DNA from: Tannerella sp.
Lineage (GTDB): Bacteria > Bacteroidota > Bacteroidia > Bacteroidales > Tannerellaceae
Direction of reading: 5' to 3'
Length of the DNA stretch: 64,000 nt
Assembly: GCA_031285565.1 (NCBI GenBank)
Contig: JAITVY010000035.1
Coordinates: 202,318-266,317 of the forward strand
A program made the translations under genes and the position numbers. Of the stretch, positions 8,709 through 18,676 are shown piece after piece (within the stretch, counting starts at the first letter, position 1; each line of letters starts with the position of its first letter). A model generated the notes under the pieces. That model searched no databases. It saw nothing but the letters and a program-made list of their open reading frames with translations, and was not told where the DNA came from.

Positions 8709-10949
8709 TTAATTTATATCTTTTATCTGGGATGCATTAACAAACAGTACATCCCCAATCCCATCAAAACTGGTAAAGAACTTTTCAGATTTATGCCGGA
8801 TATCCTTATCATGGAAACCGATAATGGTTAAACCAGCTTCACGCGATTGGAGGGTTACGATATCTTTCAATGATTCTCCTTCCCTGATAATCACAATTTC
8901 CACATTTGCCATAGTAATAGGCATTCTTCCGGCTTCAATTAATTCTTCCAGCTTCTTTTTCAACAGATCCGTTTGCTCGTTTGTAGTGGTAACAAATATC
9001 CTTATAGCGCTTTTACTCCAGTCTGGATGTGAGAGAATTATATAGCCCAATAAAATCATCAGACTAATATTTTCATCCTCAGCCTCACCTGTCCATACAT
9101 GTATACCATTCCGTGTACGCAACGGGTAATTAGATCCTGCATAGATACAAACATCAAAATTTCCAGCCTTAACCAACTCTATATTGTCTAGTATCCGTTC
9201 AAGTTCTTTCGGATTACTTTTAGCATATTCAAATAAGATCATATTATTATCCATTCCCGATATAGAAGGAGTCTGAATTACCTGAGCAATAGCAGAAGTA
9301 TAAGACGGCGAAATCATCGTATCAATATATAGCGAACTCTCATTATCCTTTTGACGGGTAATCAGTTTTGCCTGGATCTCCTGAGCTTCTGCATGAGTCT
9401 GTTTATTATAATAACCCTCTATAAAATGAAAATAAGTCCCGAATCCATGTTGATAACCAATCCATTTCATCAGGTCAAGAACTTTATCCCTTTCAAATGA
9501 ATTAGGAGATATACAAATAACCGAAGGTCGCCATTCTTTCTCTTCTACTGCCGATTGCTGCTTTTGCATAAACACACGTATACGCCTGTTTATCTGGAAA
9601 AGAGCCCCCGAGATAATATCCACAAGACCTTTCTGGTTCTTATTAGAATGCTCAATAATCAGGTAGAGTATGACGATTACCGTATAGGCAACCAGCGTAT
9701 AAACAGGATTAATCATGAACATAACCCACACAGAGAGTATAAAACCAGCCAAAGAAATATACCATTTTGATTTAAAACGCGGGCGGTACGATGGGGAGGA
9801 ACCGAAATGATTCAGGAAAGAAATTAAACACAATGTTCCGTATGAGATCAGGAAAAACATTGAGATAACTTCCGCAACCATATCAATACTTCCTGTCGAA
9901 ACAAAAATTAATGCAATTACAAAAGATACCAATGAAGCATTTACAGGCTCTGCCTTTTCACCTTTTCCCTTTGCAAAAAACTGATTGAACCGTTTCATCG
10001 GAAAACTCTCGTCACGTGCTATAGCTTGCAAGGTACGTGGGGCGACAAGTATTGAACCTAACGCCGAAGAAAACGTTGCTGCGGCCAAGCCCATGGGAAT
10101 AATAATATTTCCAAATAAAGCAATCCGCGACATAATTAACTGGTCACTTACCAAATCAGCCTGAGAAGCAGATACCGATAATTTCCAAATAACCAGTATA
10201 TAAACGAGTAACCCCACAACAGTTCCACCGATAGTACCGATGGGGATCGACTTTCCGGGACTCTTTAGGTCACCACTCAAACCCACTCCGGCAGTCATTC
10301 CTGTAAATGCAGGAAAACAAATAGCAAATATCACAAACAATTTATCATGATTAAAAAAACCGAAGTTTTGTGTAAAATAAGAGGTCATTTCTCCATCGGC
10401 TGCAATTGGTTTTCCGATAAAGAAAAAGAATAAAGAAGCAAATAACAGGAAACATACCGCATACAACATTTTCATACCCGTACCTACTCCCCTGATAATA
10501 ACAACCGCCCCTAAAAAAACTAAAGATGGTATACTAATAGCCTGCCTGGGCAATTCATAACCAAAATAATCCGACCACCAATTGAAAAAAGGTGTAAAAG
10601 CCTCCGTAAAAGCGATAATATAAAATGCAATACTGATAGCCTGCGAGAAAAACAATGCGACACCGATAGTTGAACCGATTTTCAATCCGAACGACCGGGA
10701 TATGATATAATATTCACCCCCGCCTTCTACCTGACGGTTAGTAGCGATTTCCGAAATCGCCAGCGCAGTTGGAATGGTAATCATATGCCCCATAATTACA
10801 ATAAGCAATGTTCCCAGAAGACCAACATTGCCGACTGCCATACCAAAACGCAGAAAAAGGACTGCCCCCAGAACGGTAGAAATGGAAGTAAAAAATACAG
10901 CGGATGTACCTAAACTTTTTTGATGTGTTGTAAATTTATCTTGAGTCAT
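8709..10949 (-). CDS. Amino acid-polyamine-organocation superfamily permease, SLC12 (cation-chloride cotransporter)-like
   Basis: Inner-membrane transporter of 746 residues. The first about 440 residues contain 12 predicted membrane helices with the start motif TVLGAVLFLRFGMAVGNVG, typical of the SLC12-like branch of the APC superfamily. The remaining about 280 residues form a soluble C-terminal domain (from about RRIRVFMQKQQS) similar in placement to the regulatory domain of eukaryotic Na-K-Cl cotransporters. Bacterial members are little studied; cation-chloride or amino-acid transport are both possible. It lies convergent to the TonB receptor gene, and downstream of the WYL regulator on the same strand with a 90-bp gap. 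Confidence 0.82.
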   Translation of the reverse strand: MTQDKFTTHQKSLGTSAVFFTSISTVLGAVLFLRFGMAVGNVGLLGTLLIVIMGHMITIPTALAISEIATNRQVEGGGEYYIISRSFGLKIGSTIGVALFFSQAISIAFYIIAFTEAFTPFFNWWSDYFGYELPRQAISIPSLVFLGAVVIIRGVGTGMKMLYAVCFLLFASLFFFFIGKPIAADGEMTSYFTQNFGFFNHDKLFVIFAICFPAFTGMTAGVGLSGDLKSPGKSIPIGTIGGTVVGLLVYILVIWKLSVSASQADLVSDQLIMSRIALFGNIIIPMGLAAATFSSALGSILVAPRTLQAIARDESFPMKRFNQFFAKGKGEKAEPVNASLVSFVIALIFVSTGSIDMVAEVISMFFLISYGTLCLISFLNHFGSSPSYRPRFKSKWYISLAGFILSVWVMFMINPVYTLVAYTVIVILYLIIEHSNKNQKGLVDIISGALFQINRRIRVFMQKQQSAVEEKEWRPSVICISPNSFERDKVLDLMKWIGYQHGFGTYFHFIEGYYNKQTHAEAQEIQAKLITRQKDNESSLYIDTMISPSYTSAIAQVIQTPSISGMDNNMILFEYAKSNPKELERILDNIELVKAGNFDVCIYAGSNYPLRTRNGIHVWTGEAEDENISLMILLGYIILSHPDWSKSAIRIFVTTTNEQTDLLKKKLEELIEAGRMPITMANVEIVIIREGESLKDIVTLQSREAGLTIIGFHDKDIRHKSEKFFTSFDGIGDVLFVNASQIKDIN

Positions 10950-11039
10950 AACGTTTTATTTGCAATATCAATCAGTAGCCAAAACAGCATACTCCTTTTG
11001 ACTTGTCCCCCTTCAGAAGCCAGGGAGTGTATTTCATTT

Positions 11040-12080
11040 TCAATTTTCAACTTTCAATTCTCCACTATCATCATACCTCTCCTTCGCCAGCCTGAATTTC
11101 CACTTCATAAAATCAACCAATGATTGCGGAGATAATATTTTAATCGTATCTGCATAACCAAAAAACTCTCGCTGTAATTCCTGGTTAATAACAACCTCTA
11201 TCTCAAAAATCATAGAACCATCGTCATGCGATTCGATTAATTGCTGGCTTTTATGAAAAGGCTTGGTTTGCACATACGGTGCATTTTGCTTGTCTACCCA
11301 AAAACGCACTTTCTCTGCATGCAACCCTATATTTTTTGTCACACCTACTAAATCTTCGAAAAAAGTTTGAGGATCAAACAATGTATTTTCCCGGTAAGAT
11401 TCACCGGAAGCCACTGCAACAGTATGAATCCGGTCTAATGCCAGATTCAACAATGCCTGGCTTCCCTTTTTGGCACCAAATACAAACCAACGGTTACGAT
11501 ATTCTTTCAACAGGTAAGGATAATAAATAAACGTATTCGCAGAACGGGCTTTGAAAGAGCGATATTTTATATTCAATGCCTGTTTATTCACAATCGCATG
11601 GTAAATCGTATCCAGATGATTAAGCCCTTTCAGGCTTTCATTCTTTTCAAAATCAATCACCGGAATAGTCTTTTGCTTTGCCGAAGTAACATGGTCTTCA
11701 AGACGGCTCACAATATCTCCCATCCCCGAAAAATAAGAAAAACCTTTGAACTGGCGTAGAACTTCTACAGCCTCCGACATTGTTTTTAAATCCTGCTCCG
11801 ACAAAGGAGTATTTGTTATACTATAATCCTCATCCTCATATTTGTAATACTTATTGTCATAAACCACAATAGGAGCATTATAACCCAGTTTCTCACTACG
11901 CATCATTTGGATATCCATCTGGATCGTACGTTTGCTGATCCCTTTATCTATACCCTCATACTCATACAAAGCATCCGAACAAGCATCAATCAAATCCTCA
12001 AGTGTCCACTCCCTGTATTTATTCCGTAAACACGTATCAATTGTTTTATAACGGATTAATGCATTCCTGTTAGCCGGCAT
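11040..12080 (-). CDS. WYL-domain transcriptional regulator
   Basis: The 346-residue protein has an N-terminal winged helix-turn-helix (about residues 1-75) and a central WYL domain (about 140-225, with YHAIVNKQALNIKYRSF and a YPYLLKEYRNRWFVFG block), followed by a WYL C-terminal extension. WYL proteins bind nucleic-acid or nucleotide ligands and regulate DNA-damage, phage-defence and metabolic genes. The neighbours give no clear target; it could regulate the SLC12-like transporter downstream or itself. Confidence 0.87.
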   Translation of the reverse strand: MPANRNALIRYKTIDTCLRNKYREWTLEDLIDACSDALYEYEGIDKGISKRTIQMDIQMMRSEKLGYNAPIVVYDNKYYKYEDEDYSITNTPLSEQDLKTMSEAVEVLRQFKGFSYFSGMGDIVSRLEDHVTSAKQKTIPVIDFEKNESLKGLNHLDTIYHAIVNKQALNIKYRSFKARSANTFIYYPYLLKEYRNRWFVFGAKKGSQALLNLALDRIHTVAVASGESYRENTLFDPQTFFEDLVGVTKNIGLHAEKVRFWVDKQNAPYVQTKPFHKSQQLIESHDDGSMIFEIEVVINQELQREFFGYADTIKILSPQSLVDFMKWKFRLAKERYDDSGELKVEN

Positions 12081-12145
12081 ATCTATATTCTTTTCTCTAT
12101 TAAACTACTTCCAAAAATACTAAAATATTATGGGGTGGCAACTAA

Positions 12146-12814
12146 ATTCAACATCCGGAATACTATTATCCGAATTGGAACAATTACGGGCACACCCCAG
12201 GGTGGAGGGATAAACACCGCCCCATCTGGACCAAGCCGACCTACAAACCGGCTCAGAGACCTTCAAATAACATAACAAGACCTTCAAGCAGACCTCCGGC
12301 TACACGTCCTCCTATTGCGAAACCAGAAAGGGAGCCTTCTTCCAATAGGATAAGCGACAGAGGTACGGGGAACCCGGGACGAAGACCATCTATTACTGAA
12401 CAAGAAAACAAACGTCCTTCCGGTACAATAAGAAATCCAACAACTGATAGAGTCACTCCCGGTCGAACCGGAAATGAGAATTCATCAAGGGCGCCTCAAC
12501 GACCTACCTCTCCATCTTTTACTACAAGAACTCCATCCGGACGCTCACCAGGAAATAGTTTAAACGAAAACGGAAGGCAAACTGAAGATAAACGGCGCGA
12601 AACACAGGAACGGCAAGAGCGCGAACGGCGCGAAGCGGAAACTAAACGCCGCGAAGCACAAGAACGAGAAGAACGTGAACGCAAGGAAGCAGAAAGCCGC
12701 AGGCAACGCGAAACACAGGAACGACAAGATCGAGAAAGAAGCGCCGCCAGCCAACGTCAATCCAGCGAAAGCTCAGGAAGAAGTGGCGGACGAAATCCTT
12801 CTACCCCTTGCTAA
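12146..12814 (+). pseudogene. 5'-truncated remnant of an Arg/Pro/Glu-rich protein gene
   Basis: The plus-strand frame ending in TAA at 12812-12814 is open for 223 codons back to an in-frame TAA at 12143-12145, yet it has no ATG in a sensible place. It reads into residues such as YYYPNWNNYGHTPGWRDKHRP, which look like the middle of a protein. The second half is low-complexity: Pro/Ser/Arg-rich, then about 70 residues of RRE/QER/EERE repeats that would form a charged helix, ending GRNPSTPC. The start of the gene seems to have been lost up to the WYL promoter region. Bacteroidetes proteins with a conserved secreted N-terminus and such a tail exist, but I cannot name the family. The ORF track shows only antisense shadows here. 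Confidence 0.5.
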
Positions 12815-13118
12815 GGATATAATATAGTGTAAAAGTAGGATATCTTTATTTTCATAGCCATTTTTATTTCACTAAAACAGCTGGCATCCAAAACAACTGA
12901 CATCCGACCTCGTGTGGTGAGCCATAAAACAAGTGATAGCAGTGTAAAAATCTATGCTGTTTAAAGCTCCATCAAAAGAAAGCATCGTATTCCTTATTAC
13001 TCTCTGGCGGAGCAAGTTCATAGATTTTAGCTGCTGAGCGCAGTTTTATGAGTGAAGCACACGAAGTCTTGAGTTTTGGTTACTTTTGCGTCAAGACAAA
13101 GTGACACTAAACTAACTG
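12815..13118. other. Intergenic region with short repeats and a hairpin
   Basis: No gene is visible. The segment CGACCTCGTGTGGTGAGCC at 12905 recurs with two mismatches at 47649. Near 13078-13107 GGTTACTTTTG and CAAAGTGAC can pair, a hairpin type common between genes in Bacteroidales, and here it lies just past the stop codon of the minus-strand beta-helix gene, where it may end transcription. Confidence 0.45.
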
Positions 13119-14234
13119 CTAATCACACCAGGTATAATTATCCGTTTCTTTAATATACCCCGTTTGTGTAGAACAGTTTGCCACACGTTCTGGAAATTCA
13201 TGATTATTTTTATTCGGACCTTCTAACGGCATATATACATCTTCAGACGTTCGTGCAACCATATACGATTCCCAGCCTTTCAATGTATTCCGCATCAGGC
13301 GGATCCGTTTAGGATTTCTGTTAATGATTACCGCAGCGTTTTCAAATGTATTGTCAGCCACTTCAATATCAGCAGAGTAATCGTTTACAATACCTAGTCC
13401 CACTATATCCCCTTTGTAACCTATGATATCTTTGAATTCGTTGTGATGTATATTGACATTTTCAACCCACGATTTCCACGGAGGTGTATCATTCCAACCG
13501 GTTTCCGGCTCAATATCGATACCAAATCCAGGTTCTACTCCGCCGATACTGCAAATTTTATTCTTGGCAATTTCCACGCCGGACACATGTACAATAGCGA
13601 TGCCATGCATCCATGAATTAGATATATCACAATTAAGAATCTTTATATTTTTATTCAACCGCCTTTCGTTCGGTCCAATATATCCATATCCTATATAGAT
13701 AACGCTTCCTGCGAATAGTTCCATTTTCAGACCATCAATGGTGATATTGCGTGAACATATAATATCAATGGCGCAACTACCGCTATGTTTCTCTTCAGGA
13801 CTACTGTAATCACCTCTGTCACCAATCAGATGTCCGCCCTTAATCGTCACATTCTCTACCTGATCAATCCGGAACAGTTTAGCTGATTGACCATTAGTAG
13901 ACTCCACATACAATTTTACACCTGTCAAATCCAACGTAATATTATTAGGCATAAACAAACCATTCCAATCTTTATATCCATCACTGCCGGTACAGCGTAT
14001 CAGGTAATCACCCGGGTTCAGCTTTACACGAGTATACCCTTCCACCTTTGCCTGCTCAATAGCGTTATTAATACCGTCAGTTGTCTGGCGGGCATTCGAT
14101 TTATTGGATGATATGCCGAAAGTTGTATTATTGATAACATATACCTTACCCGAATTTGAACCATTGTCATCATCCTTTGAACAGGAAGATAAGAAGAGAA
14201 ACCATATCAATATGAGTATACCACTATTTTTCAT
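13119..14234 (-). CDS. Beta-helix (pectate-lyase-like) lipoprotein, copy 1
   Basis: A 371-residue lipoprotein (signal ending FLFLSSCSKDDD, Cys at residue 18). After a spacer it has a conserved head (YVINNTTFGISSNKSNARQTT) and a parallel beta-helix with turns such as VTIKGGHLIGDRGDY, ITIDGLKMELFAGS and VEIAKNKICSIGG. This layout is shared with the gene immediately upstream (14285-15328), so the pair arose by tandem duplication. The gap is 50 bp and the two are probably co-transcribed. Proteins of this build bind or cleave acidic polysaccharides; no catalytic residues can be assigned with confidence. Confidence 0.82.
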   Translation of the reverse strand: MKNSGILILIWFLFLSSCSKDDDNGSNSGKVYVINNTTFGISSNKSNARQTTDGINNAIEQAKVEGYTRVKLNPGDYLIRCTGSDGYKDWNGLFMPNNITLDLTGVKLYVESTNGQSAKLFRIDQVENVTIKGGHLIGDRGDYSSPEEKHSGSCAIDIICSRNITIDGLKMELFAGSVIYIGYGYIGPNERRLNKNIKILNCDISNSWMHGIAIVHVSGVEIAKNKICSIGGVEPGFGIDIEPETGWNDTPPWKSWVENVNIHHNEFKDIIGYKGDIVGLGIVNDYSADIEVADNTFENAAVIINRNPKRIRLMRNTLKGWESYMVARTSEDVYMPLEGPNKNNHEFPERVANCSTQTGYIKETDNYTWCD

Positions 14235-14284
14235 ACACCATTAATTTTGAACTTTAAACCCGGAACTTTGAACTCTTCTAAGCA

Positions 14285-15328
14285 TTAGTCGCAGGAAAAA
14301 CTTCCTGTTTTTGTTGACAAATCCGTCACCTTTAAACATTCGTTCTTATTTTCACCTTCAGTGGGAACACAAATATCCACACTTCCATCAGCTATATAAA
14401 TAGTGCCATTGTCTGTAAGAATATTCTTCTGAAGACGTACCCGCTCAGGTGAAACACAAAAAATGCCCATATTCTCTATCTGGTTTTCATAAACTTCAAT
14501 ATCGTTACCATTCCACAACCGCATCGAACCGTTTGTGCAATTTTTGAATCTATTGTGATAGATTTTAACGTCCTCTACAATACTTTGCCAGGCGTCATTA
14601 GGATTTATATCAATAGCATATTGGTTCCCGCCACCAAGTATATCATGAAAGTTATTATTCGAAATCTCAATCCCTTTTGCCTGAATAACATGAATGCCTT
14701 GCCTACCACAATCAGAGATATCACATCCCGTAACCAATACATTTTTAGATGGGAACCTACCGTAAAAGATCATATATATATACGTGGTAAATACAATACC
14801 ATCGCCCGTCATTCCCTCTATTTTCACGTCTTTGATTGTCACATTTCTTGACGCTATCACTTGTATTCCATATCCTTGGATATGGTTTTTGTCGTGTTGG
14901 GCACGGTCGCCAATTAAATGTCCACCGATGACAGTAGCATTTTCAACATGATCAATTTGTATCAGGGCATAGTGATTGGAACTATTAGGTTCCACATACA
15001 ACCGTGCATCTCCCAGATCCAACGTCATATTAGTCGGAACAAATATACCATTCACCGGATACCTATCACTTTGACCAACACAATATATCAGATAATCACC
15101 TTCAGTCAGCTTCACGATGTTATATCCATCCGCTTTAGCCTGTTCAATCGCCTTATTAATACCATCAGTAGTTGCCCTAGCATTAGTTTTATTCGCAAAA
15201 ATACCGAAATCATTGTTACGAATCACATACACATTTTCCGAAGTAGAATTCGTATCTATATCTGTTTCCTTAGAGCATGAAAAGGTTAACAGAAGCGCCA
15301 GTACTAAAAACACATAGTAATGTTTCAT
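14285..15328 (-). CDS. Beta-helix (pectate-lyase-like) lipoprotein, copy 2
   Basis: Paralogue of the next gene downstream: lipobox LLTFSCSK, the same head motif (VYVIRNNDFGIFANKTNARAT), the same GDYLI and GGHLIGDRA landmarks, then beta-helix rungs (NVTIKDVKIEGMTGDG, NVLVTGCDISDCGRQG, IEISNNNFHDI). At 347 residues it is slightly shorter than copy 1. A 40-bp fragment at 17343-17382 matches the NVLVTGCDISDC rung, which shows that a third copy once existed about 2.6 kb away. It is probably the first gene of a two-gene transcript. Confidence 0.82.
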   Translation of the reverse strand: MKHYYVFLVLALLLTFSCSKETDIDTNSTSENVYVIRNNDFGIFANKTNARATTDGINKAIEQAKADGYNIVKLTEGDYLIYCVGQSDRYPVNGIFVPTNMTLDLGDARLYVEPNSSNHYALIQIDHVENATVIGGHLIGDRAQHDKNHIQGYGIQVIASRNVTIKDVKIEGMTGDGIVFTTYIYMIFYGRFPSKNVLVTGCDISDCGRQGIHVIQAKGIEISNNNFHDILGGGNQYAIDINPNDAWQSIVEDVKIYHNRFKNCTNGSMRLWNGNDIEVYENQIENMGIFCVSPERVRLQKNILTDNGTIYIADGSVDICVPTEGENKNECLKVTDLSTKTGSFSCD

Positions 15329-15842
15329 TATAATTATAGATATTTTACTGGTTTAAATTTAATCACCTTAAAGGTATCAAAGAAATATGCAGTCCATCAA
15401 TATAAACATTCAGAAATACAGACTTCTTATTCAACAAAAATAATAAAATAATCGCAATTCTTTTAAGAAAAATATGTTTTCTTAAAGACTATACCTTTAT
15501 GCCATAGACCCTCTATTTACATCCTTTACTCTAACCTTACCTTCTCTAGCTCTAATATCAAACAAAATCAAATCTAAGACTACAAATGTGGCTTTTGATT
15601 TTTATTTCGTTATTGATTCAGATTTTATGCGTTTCAGAAACAGAGATAATATGGTAGATATATAATATACAATTAAAAGAATTAGTTTATTAGTCGACAA
15701 ATATTTATGCAAACTCCTTTTATATTTGGATCAAATGAATATTTGATAAAATGTTGCACACAAAAATAATTTGTTTTTTTATTACGTATATTAAATAATA
15801 TTATTAAATTTGCAATTATTTACAATTTAATATTTTAATTTT
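15329..15842. promoter_or_regulatory. AT-rich divergent intergenic region with probable C10 protease promoter
   Basis: This 514-bp region separates the minus-strand beta-helix pair from the plus-strand protease. It is markedly more AT-rich than its surroundings. TAAATTTG at 15805-15812 matches the Bacteroidetes -7 element TAnnTTTG and lies 30 bp before the protease ATG; a convincing -33 element is not obvious. I see no RNA gene or ORF in the rest. Confidence 0.45.
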
Positions 15843-17180
15843 ATGAAACACTTAAATTTTAAAATTTTCACTTTGTTAATTTGCACATCTATTTTTTTAT
15901 TTTCATGTAATAAAGACGATTTATTTGAGGCCAAATATGAAATTAATAAAATCTCAAAATCAGCAAATTACAGACCAAAACTAACTGAAGATGAAGCCAT
16001 AAAAAATCTTCAATCATTTCTAAATGAATTAGATCAATCTTCAGAAGGATCTATTTCTACAAGAAACAAACCAGAAAGAATCATAGATGATGTTCAGGTA
16101 ATAGGAAAAAAAGTAGAATTAGTGGCCAATAATGACAAATCAAATTTAAGGAACTTATCATCAACCATTCAAATGGATACAATTTTATACCTTATTAATT
16201 TTGAAGATGCCGGAGGCTTTGCTATAGTATCTGCGGATGAGCGTTCAAATAAGATTTATGCAATAATTGATGAAGGTGCGCTCGATATCAATGATATAGA
16301 CAAGGTAGATAACCCTGGTTTTAATATGTTCATGGAAAATGCCATAGCAAAAGAATTAAGCACTATTGAAACTTATGATTCAAATAATGAAGATAAGCTT
16401 ACTTTGCGATCAAACCCATATGTCACAGGGCACAAATTATCGCCTCGATTAAAGACAAAATGGGGGCAAGATGAACCATATAATAAATTTAGCTCCAATG
16501 GAGTTACTGGATGTGTTCCAACAGCTATCGCTCAAATATTTTCATATTACTGTCCTATAAATAATGTAAACTATGATGATAATGGGGTTAAACGTTCTTC
16601 AGATCTAAACTGGAATAACATATTGTCAGATTGTGAAAATTCTTATGTTTTTTATGGAGCACTTACTAACAATGGAGCTCCTCAGTCATCATTGCAAGTT
16701 GCGCATTTGATGCGTTATATTGGAATAGGTATTGGAGCTTATTATGATGATTATGGAGAAACAAGTGCTAGTTCAATAAAGGCTATTTCCTGGCTTAGAA
16801 ATAGCGTTGGATTCTCAAAATCTATGAAACTGGTAGATTATGATGCTGAGGCTGCATATAATGCATTAACTGAAGGAAATCTTATTTATGTGAGTGGGTC
16901 CTCTGGTGGTGCCACTGGGCATGCCTGGGTAGGAGATGGCATGTTTCTATTAAGATATGTAACAATGGTTGGTAATGGTGAACCTATACCCCCTACTTAT
17001 GAATATTATTTACATTGCAATTGGGGTTGGAATGGACGTTGTGATGGATATTATTTAGATTTTGATCTTTCTACTGGTGCTCCAGAAGAAGATATAGTCA
17101 ATCCAGAATATATTGACAGACCTGGGTCTGTCAATACTAATTATAATACAGCAAAAAGAATGGCAATAGTCCAAAGATAA
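15843..17180 (+). CDS. C10-family (streptopain-like) cysteine protease lipoprotein with N-terminal Spi-like prodomain
   Basis: The 445-residue protein begins with a lipoprotein signal (IFLFSCNKDD). Residues of about 40-180 resemble the inhibitory Spi/pro-region of C10 proteases (EDEAIKNLQSFLNEL, GFAIVSADERSNKIYAI). The mature domain carries the catalytic cysteine in TGCVPTAIAQIFSYYC (about residue 222) and the catalytic histidine in TGHAWVGDGMF (about 358), followed by the C-terminal NWGWNGRCDGYY block. Related enzymes are SpeB of streptococci, interpain and the Bacteroides fragilis proteases. Base composition is more AT-rich than neighbouring genes, and it is flanked by pieces of the beta-helix family, so it may have arrived by insertion or recombination. 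Confidence 0.9.
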   Translation: MKHLNFKIFTLLICTSIFLFSCNKDDLFEAKYEINKISKSANYRPKLTEDEAIKNLQSFLNELDQSSEGSISTRNKPERIIDDVQVIGKKVELVANNDKSNLRNLSSTIQMDTILYLINFEDAGGFAIVSADERSNKIYAIIDEGALDINDIDKVDNPGFNMFMENAIAKELSTIETYDSNNEDKLTLRSNPYVTGHKLSPRLKTKWGQDEPYNKFSSNGVTGCVPTAIAQIFSYYCPINNVNYDDNGVKRSSDLNWNNILSDCENSYVFYGALTNNGAPQSSLQVAHLMRYIGIGIGAYYDDYGETSASSIKAISWLRNSVGFSKSMKLVDYDAEAAYNALTEGNLIYVSGSSGGATGHAWVGDGMFLLRYVTMVGNGEPIPPTYEYYLHCNWGWNGRCDGYYLDFDLSTGAPEEDIVNPEYIDRPGSVNTNYNTAKRMAIVQR

Positions 17181-17259
17181 AGGATTAAAAAAAATATTAT
17201 ATATTAAGTATATTATATATTTTTTGTGTAAGTATTTATCATAGCAGCCTAGATAGTAT

Positions 17260-17297
17260 ATAAATAAAGTATACACTTTTTCGTATGCTTTATTTAT
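17260..17297 (+). terminator. Hairpin downstream of the C10 protease
   Basis: ATAAATAAAGTATAC and GTATGCTTTATTTAT pair over 15 positions with one G.T, around an 8-nt loop ACTTTTTC. It lies 80 bp past the stop codon. The loop holds the T-run and none follows on the plus strand, so assignment as terminator rests on position and stem strength. Confidence 0.45.
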
Positions 17298-17342
17298 ATG
17301 CAACATCTCGTTAAAAATTCGTTTACAGATATACGATAATTT

Positions 17343-17382
17343 CAACAATCAGAGATGTCGCATCTTGTAACCAGCACATTTT
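17343..17382 (-). pseudogene. Decayed fragment of a third beta-helix lipoprotein gene
   Basis: The minus strand reads NVLVTRCDISDC followed by a stop. It matches the rung NVLVTGCDISDC of the gene at 14285-15328, with 33 of 40 nucleotides identical. Nothing else of the gene is recognisable on either side, so only this relic survives between the C10 protease and the thioredoxin-fold gene. Confidence 0.65.
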
Positions 17383-17458
17383 ATTATAGTTAATAATTTT
17401 CAATCTATTTTCCAAAAAACAAGAAAAATAATTCAATCTGACATCTGAGTAGCTTTAA

Positions 17459-18676
17459 TTAGTATAGACTTATTAGTTCTTTTGCCTTATAGAAAGCTTC
17501 ACTAAAACCACGTTCAAGAATCTTTCCTTCAGGAGATATAAAAATAAAAAAAGGTAAACCGCCAAATGCATAATCAAGCGCTATCTGCTCGTTATCATTC
17601 TTGCTTTCAACATCCGGCCATGGATGAGAAGTCATGCTACCCAATGCAGGTTTTAATGCAATATCCATGATCTTTTCCGAAGGATCTGTTTTTTCATACA
17701 ACTCCTTAAGCAAATTCAAATCCTCTATAGTTATACCTATCACTTTTACCCTGTCGTTATTTTCTGTATAAAAGGAAGTGACCTCCGGGTCCATCATTAA
17801 AGAACCCGGACATAACCCAAAATGATAAATCAACAAATAATATCCTGAATAATCATTCAGAGACGCCTGTTGTCCATCTACTGTCTGTAGAGTGAAATCA
17901 GGTGCATCATTACCGGGAGCAAGTTTGACTATATTATCAATTTCACGTTTCAGCATCAGACCAAAATAACTCTGTTGTGCTTCTTTATTTATGCTCGTGT
18001 AATATGATTCTAATTCTTCCAATGGCGAAAAATTTACCTGCTGAAGCATATCTATAATATTCAGAACTGAAGAAGGCTCTTCTTTCATAAATTCGTCTTT
18101 TAATTCCGACAGTTTTTCACGATCCGTTCTATTATTCTGATTAAAGGTGTTATACTTATTACTAAACTCATTATATTTCAATGTGTCACCAGACAATCTT
18201 GCTTCTTGAGCAAGTCGCCAGTATAAAGCGCTTTCTATACCTAACTTATTCTCTAACGAATTTATTTTTTGAACATAGACATTGTCATAGACTCCTCCTT
18301 CTATCTGACAAAAATAAATATTTTCTGCTGTTCCTTGTATTAAGATCTCCCCACCATTAATATAAAGTGTAAGTCCTCTTTTGGGCAAAAGAACTTCCTC
18401 TCCGGATAATGGCTTATATGAGATGAGAAAATACTTGCTATGGTCAATAGAACCTTCATAAGAGAATTTGTTATCTTCTTCCACGATCACATTAAAAGCC
18501 GGTTCCAAATCAAATCTCGGGAAGATTACGTTCTCAAAACAAATCGTATCACCTTTAGATAAACCTTCTATTTGTGCTTTTATCGTGTAATTACAAAAAC
18601 TTTGATTTAGGGCATTCACGGGCAAAACAATCCAGCTACATAGAATAACAAATAGAGAAGAAATCAGGTATTTCAT
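17459..18676 (-). CDS. Periplasmic TlpA-like thioredoxin-fold protein with DUF4369-type N-terminal domain
   Basis: The 405-residue protein has a signal peptide (ends near LPVNAL). An N-terminal beta-rich domain (about 25-130, YTIKAQIEGLSKGDTICFEN) resembles the DUF4369 region often attached to Bacteroidetes TlpA proteins. A helical middle leads to an AhpC/TlpA-like thioredoxin fold from about residue 255 (PGNDAPDFTLQTVDGQQASL). At the place of the usual WCxxC it has GLCPGS, so the second redox cysteine is missing and it is unlikely to be a standard disulfide reductase. It stands apart from the polysaccharide locus upstream, separated by a hairpin terminator at 18869-18912. Confidence 0.75.
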   Translation of the reverse strand: MKYLISSLFVILCSWIVLPVNALNQSFCNYTIKAQIEGLSKGDTICFENVIFPRFDLEPAFNVIVEEDNKFSYEGSIDHSKYFLISYKPLSGEEVLLPKRGLTLYINGGEILIQGTAENIYFCQIEGGVYDNVYVQKINSLENKLGIESALYWRLAQEARLSGDTLKYNEFSNKYNTFNQNNRTDREKLSELKDEFMKEEPSSVLNIIDMLQQVNFSPLEELESYYTSINKEAQQSYFGLMLKREIDNIVKLAPGNDAPDFTLQTVDGQQASLNDYSGYYLLIYHFGLCPGSLMMDPEVTSFYTENNDRVKVIGITIEDLNLLKELYEKTDPSEKIMDIALKPALGSMTSHPWPDVESKNDNEQIALDYAFGGLPFFIFISPEGKILERGFSEAFYKAKELISLY

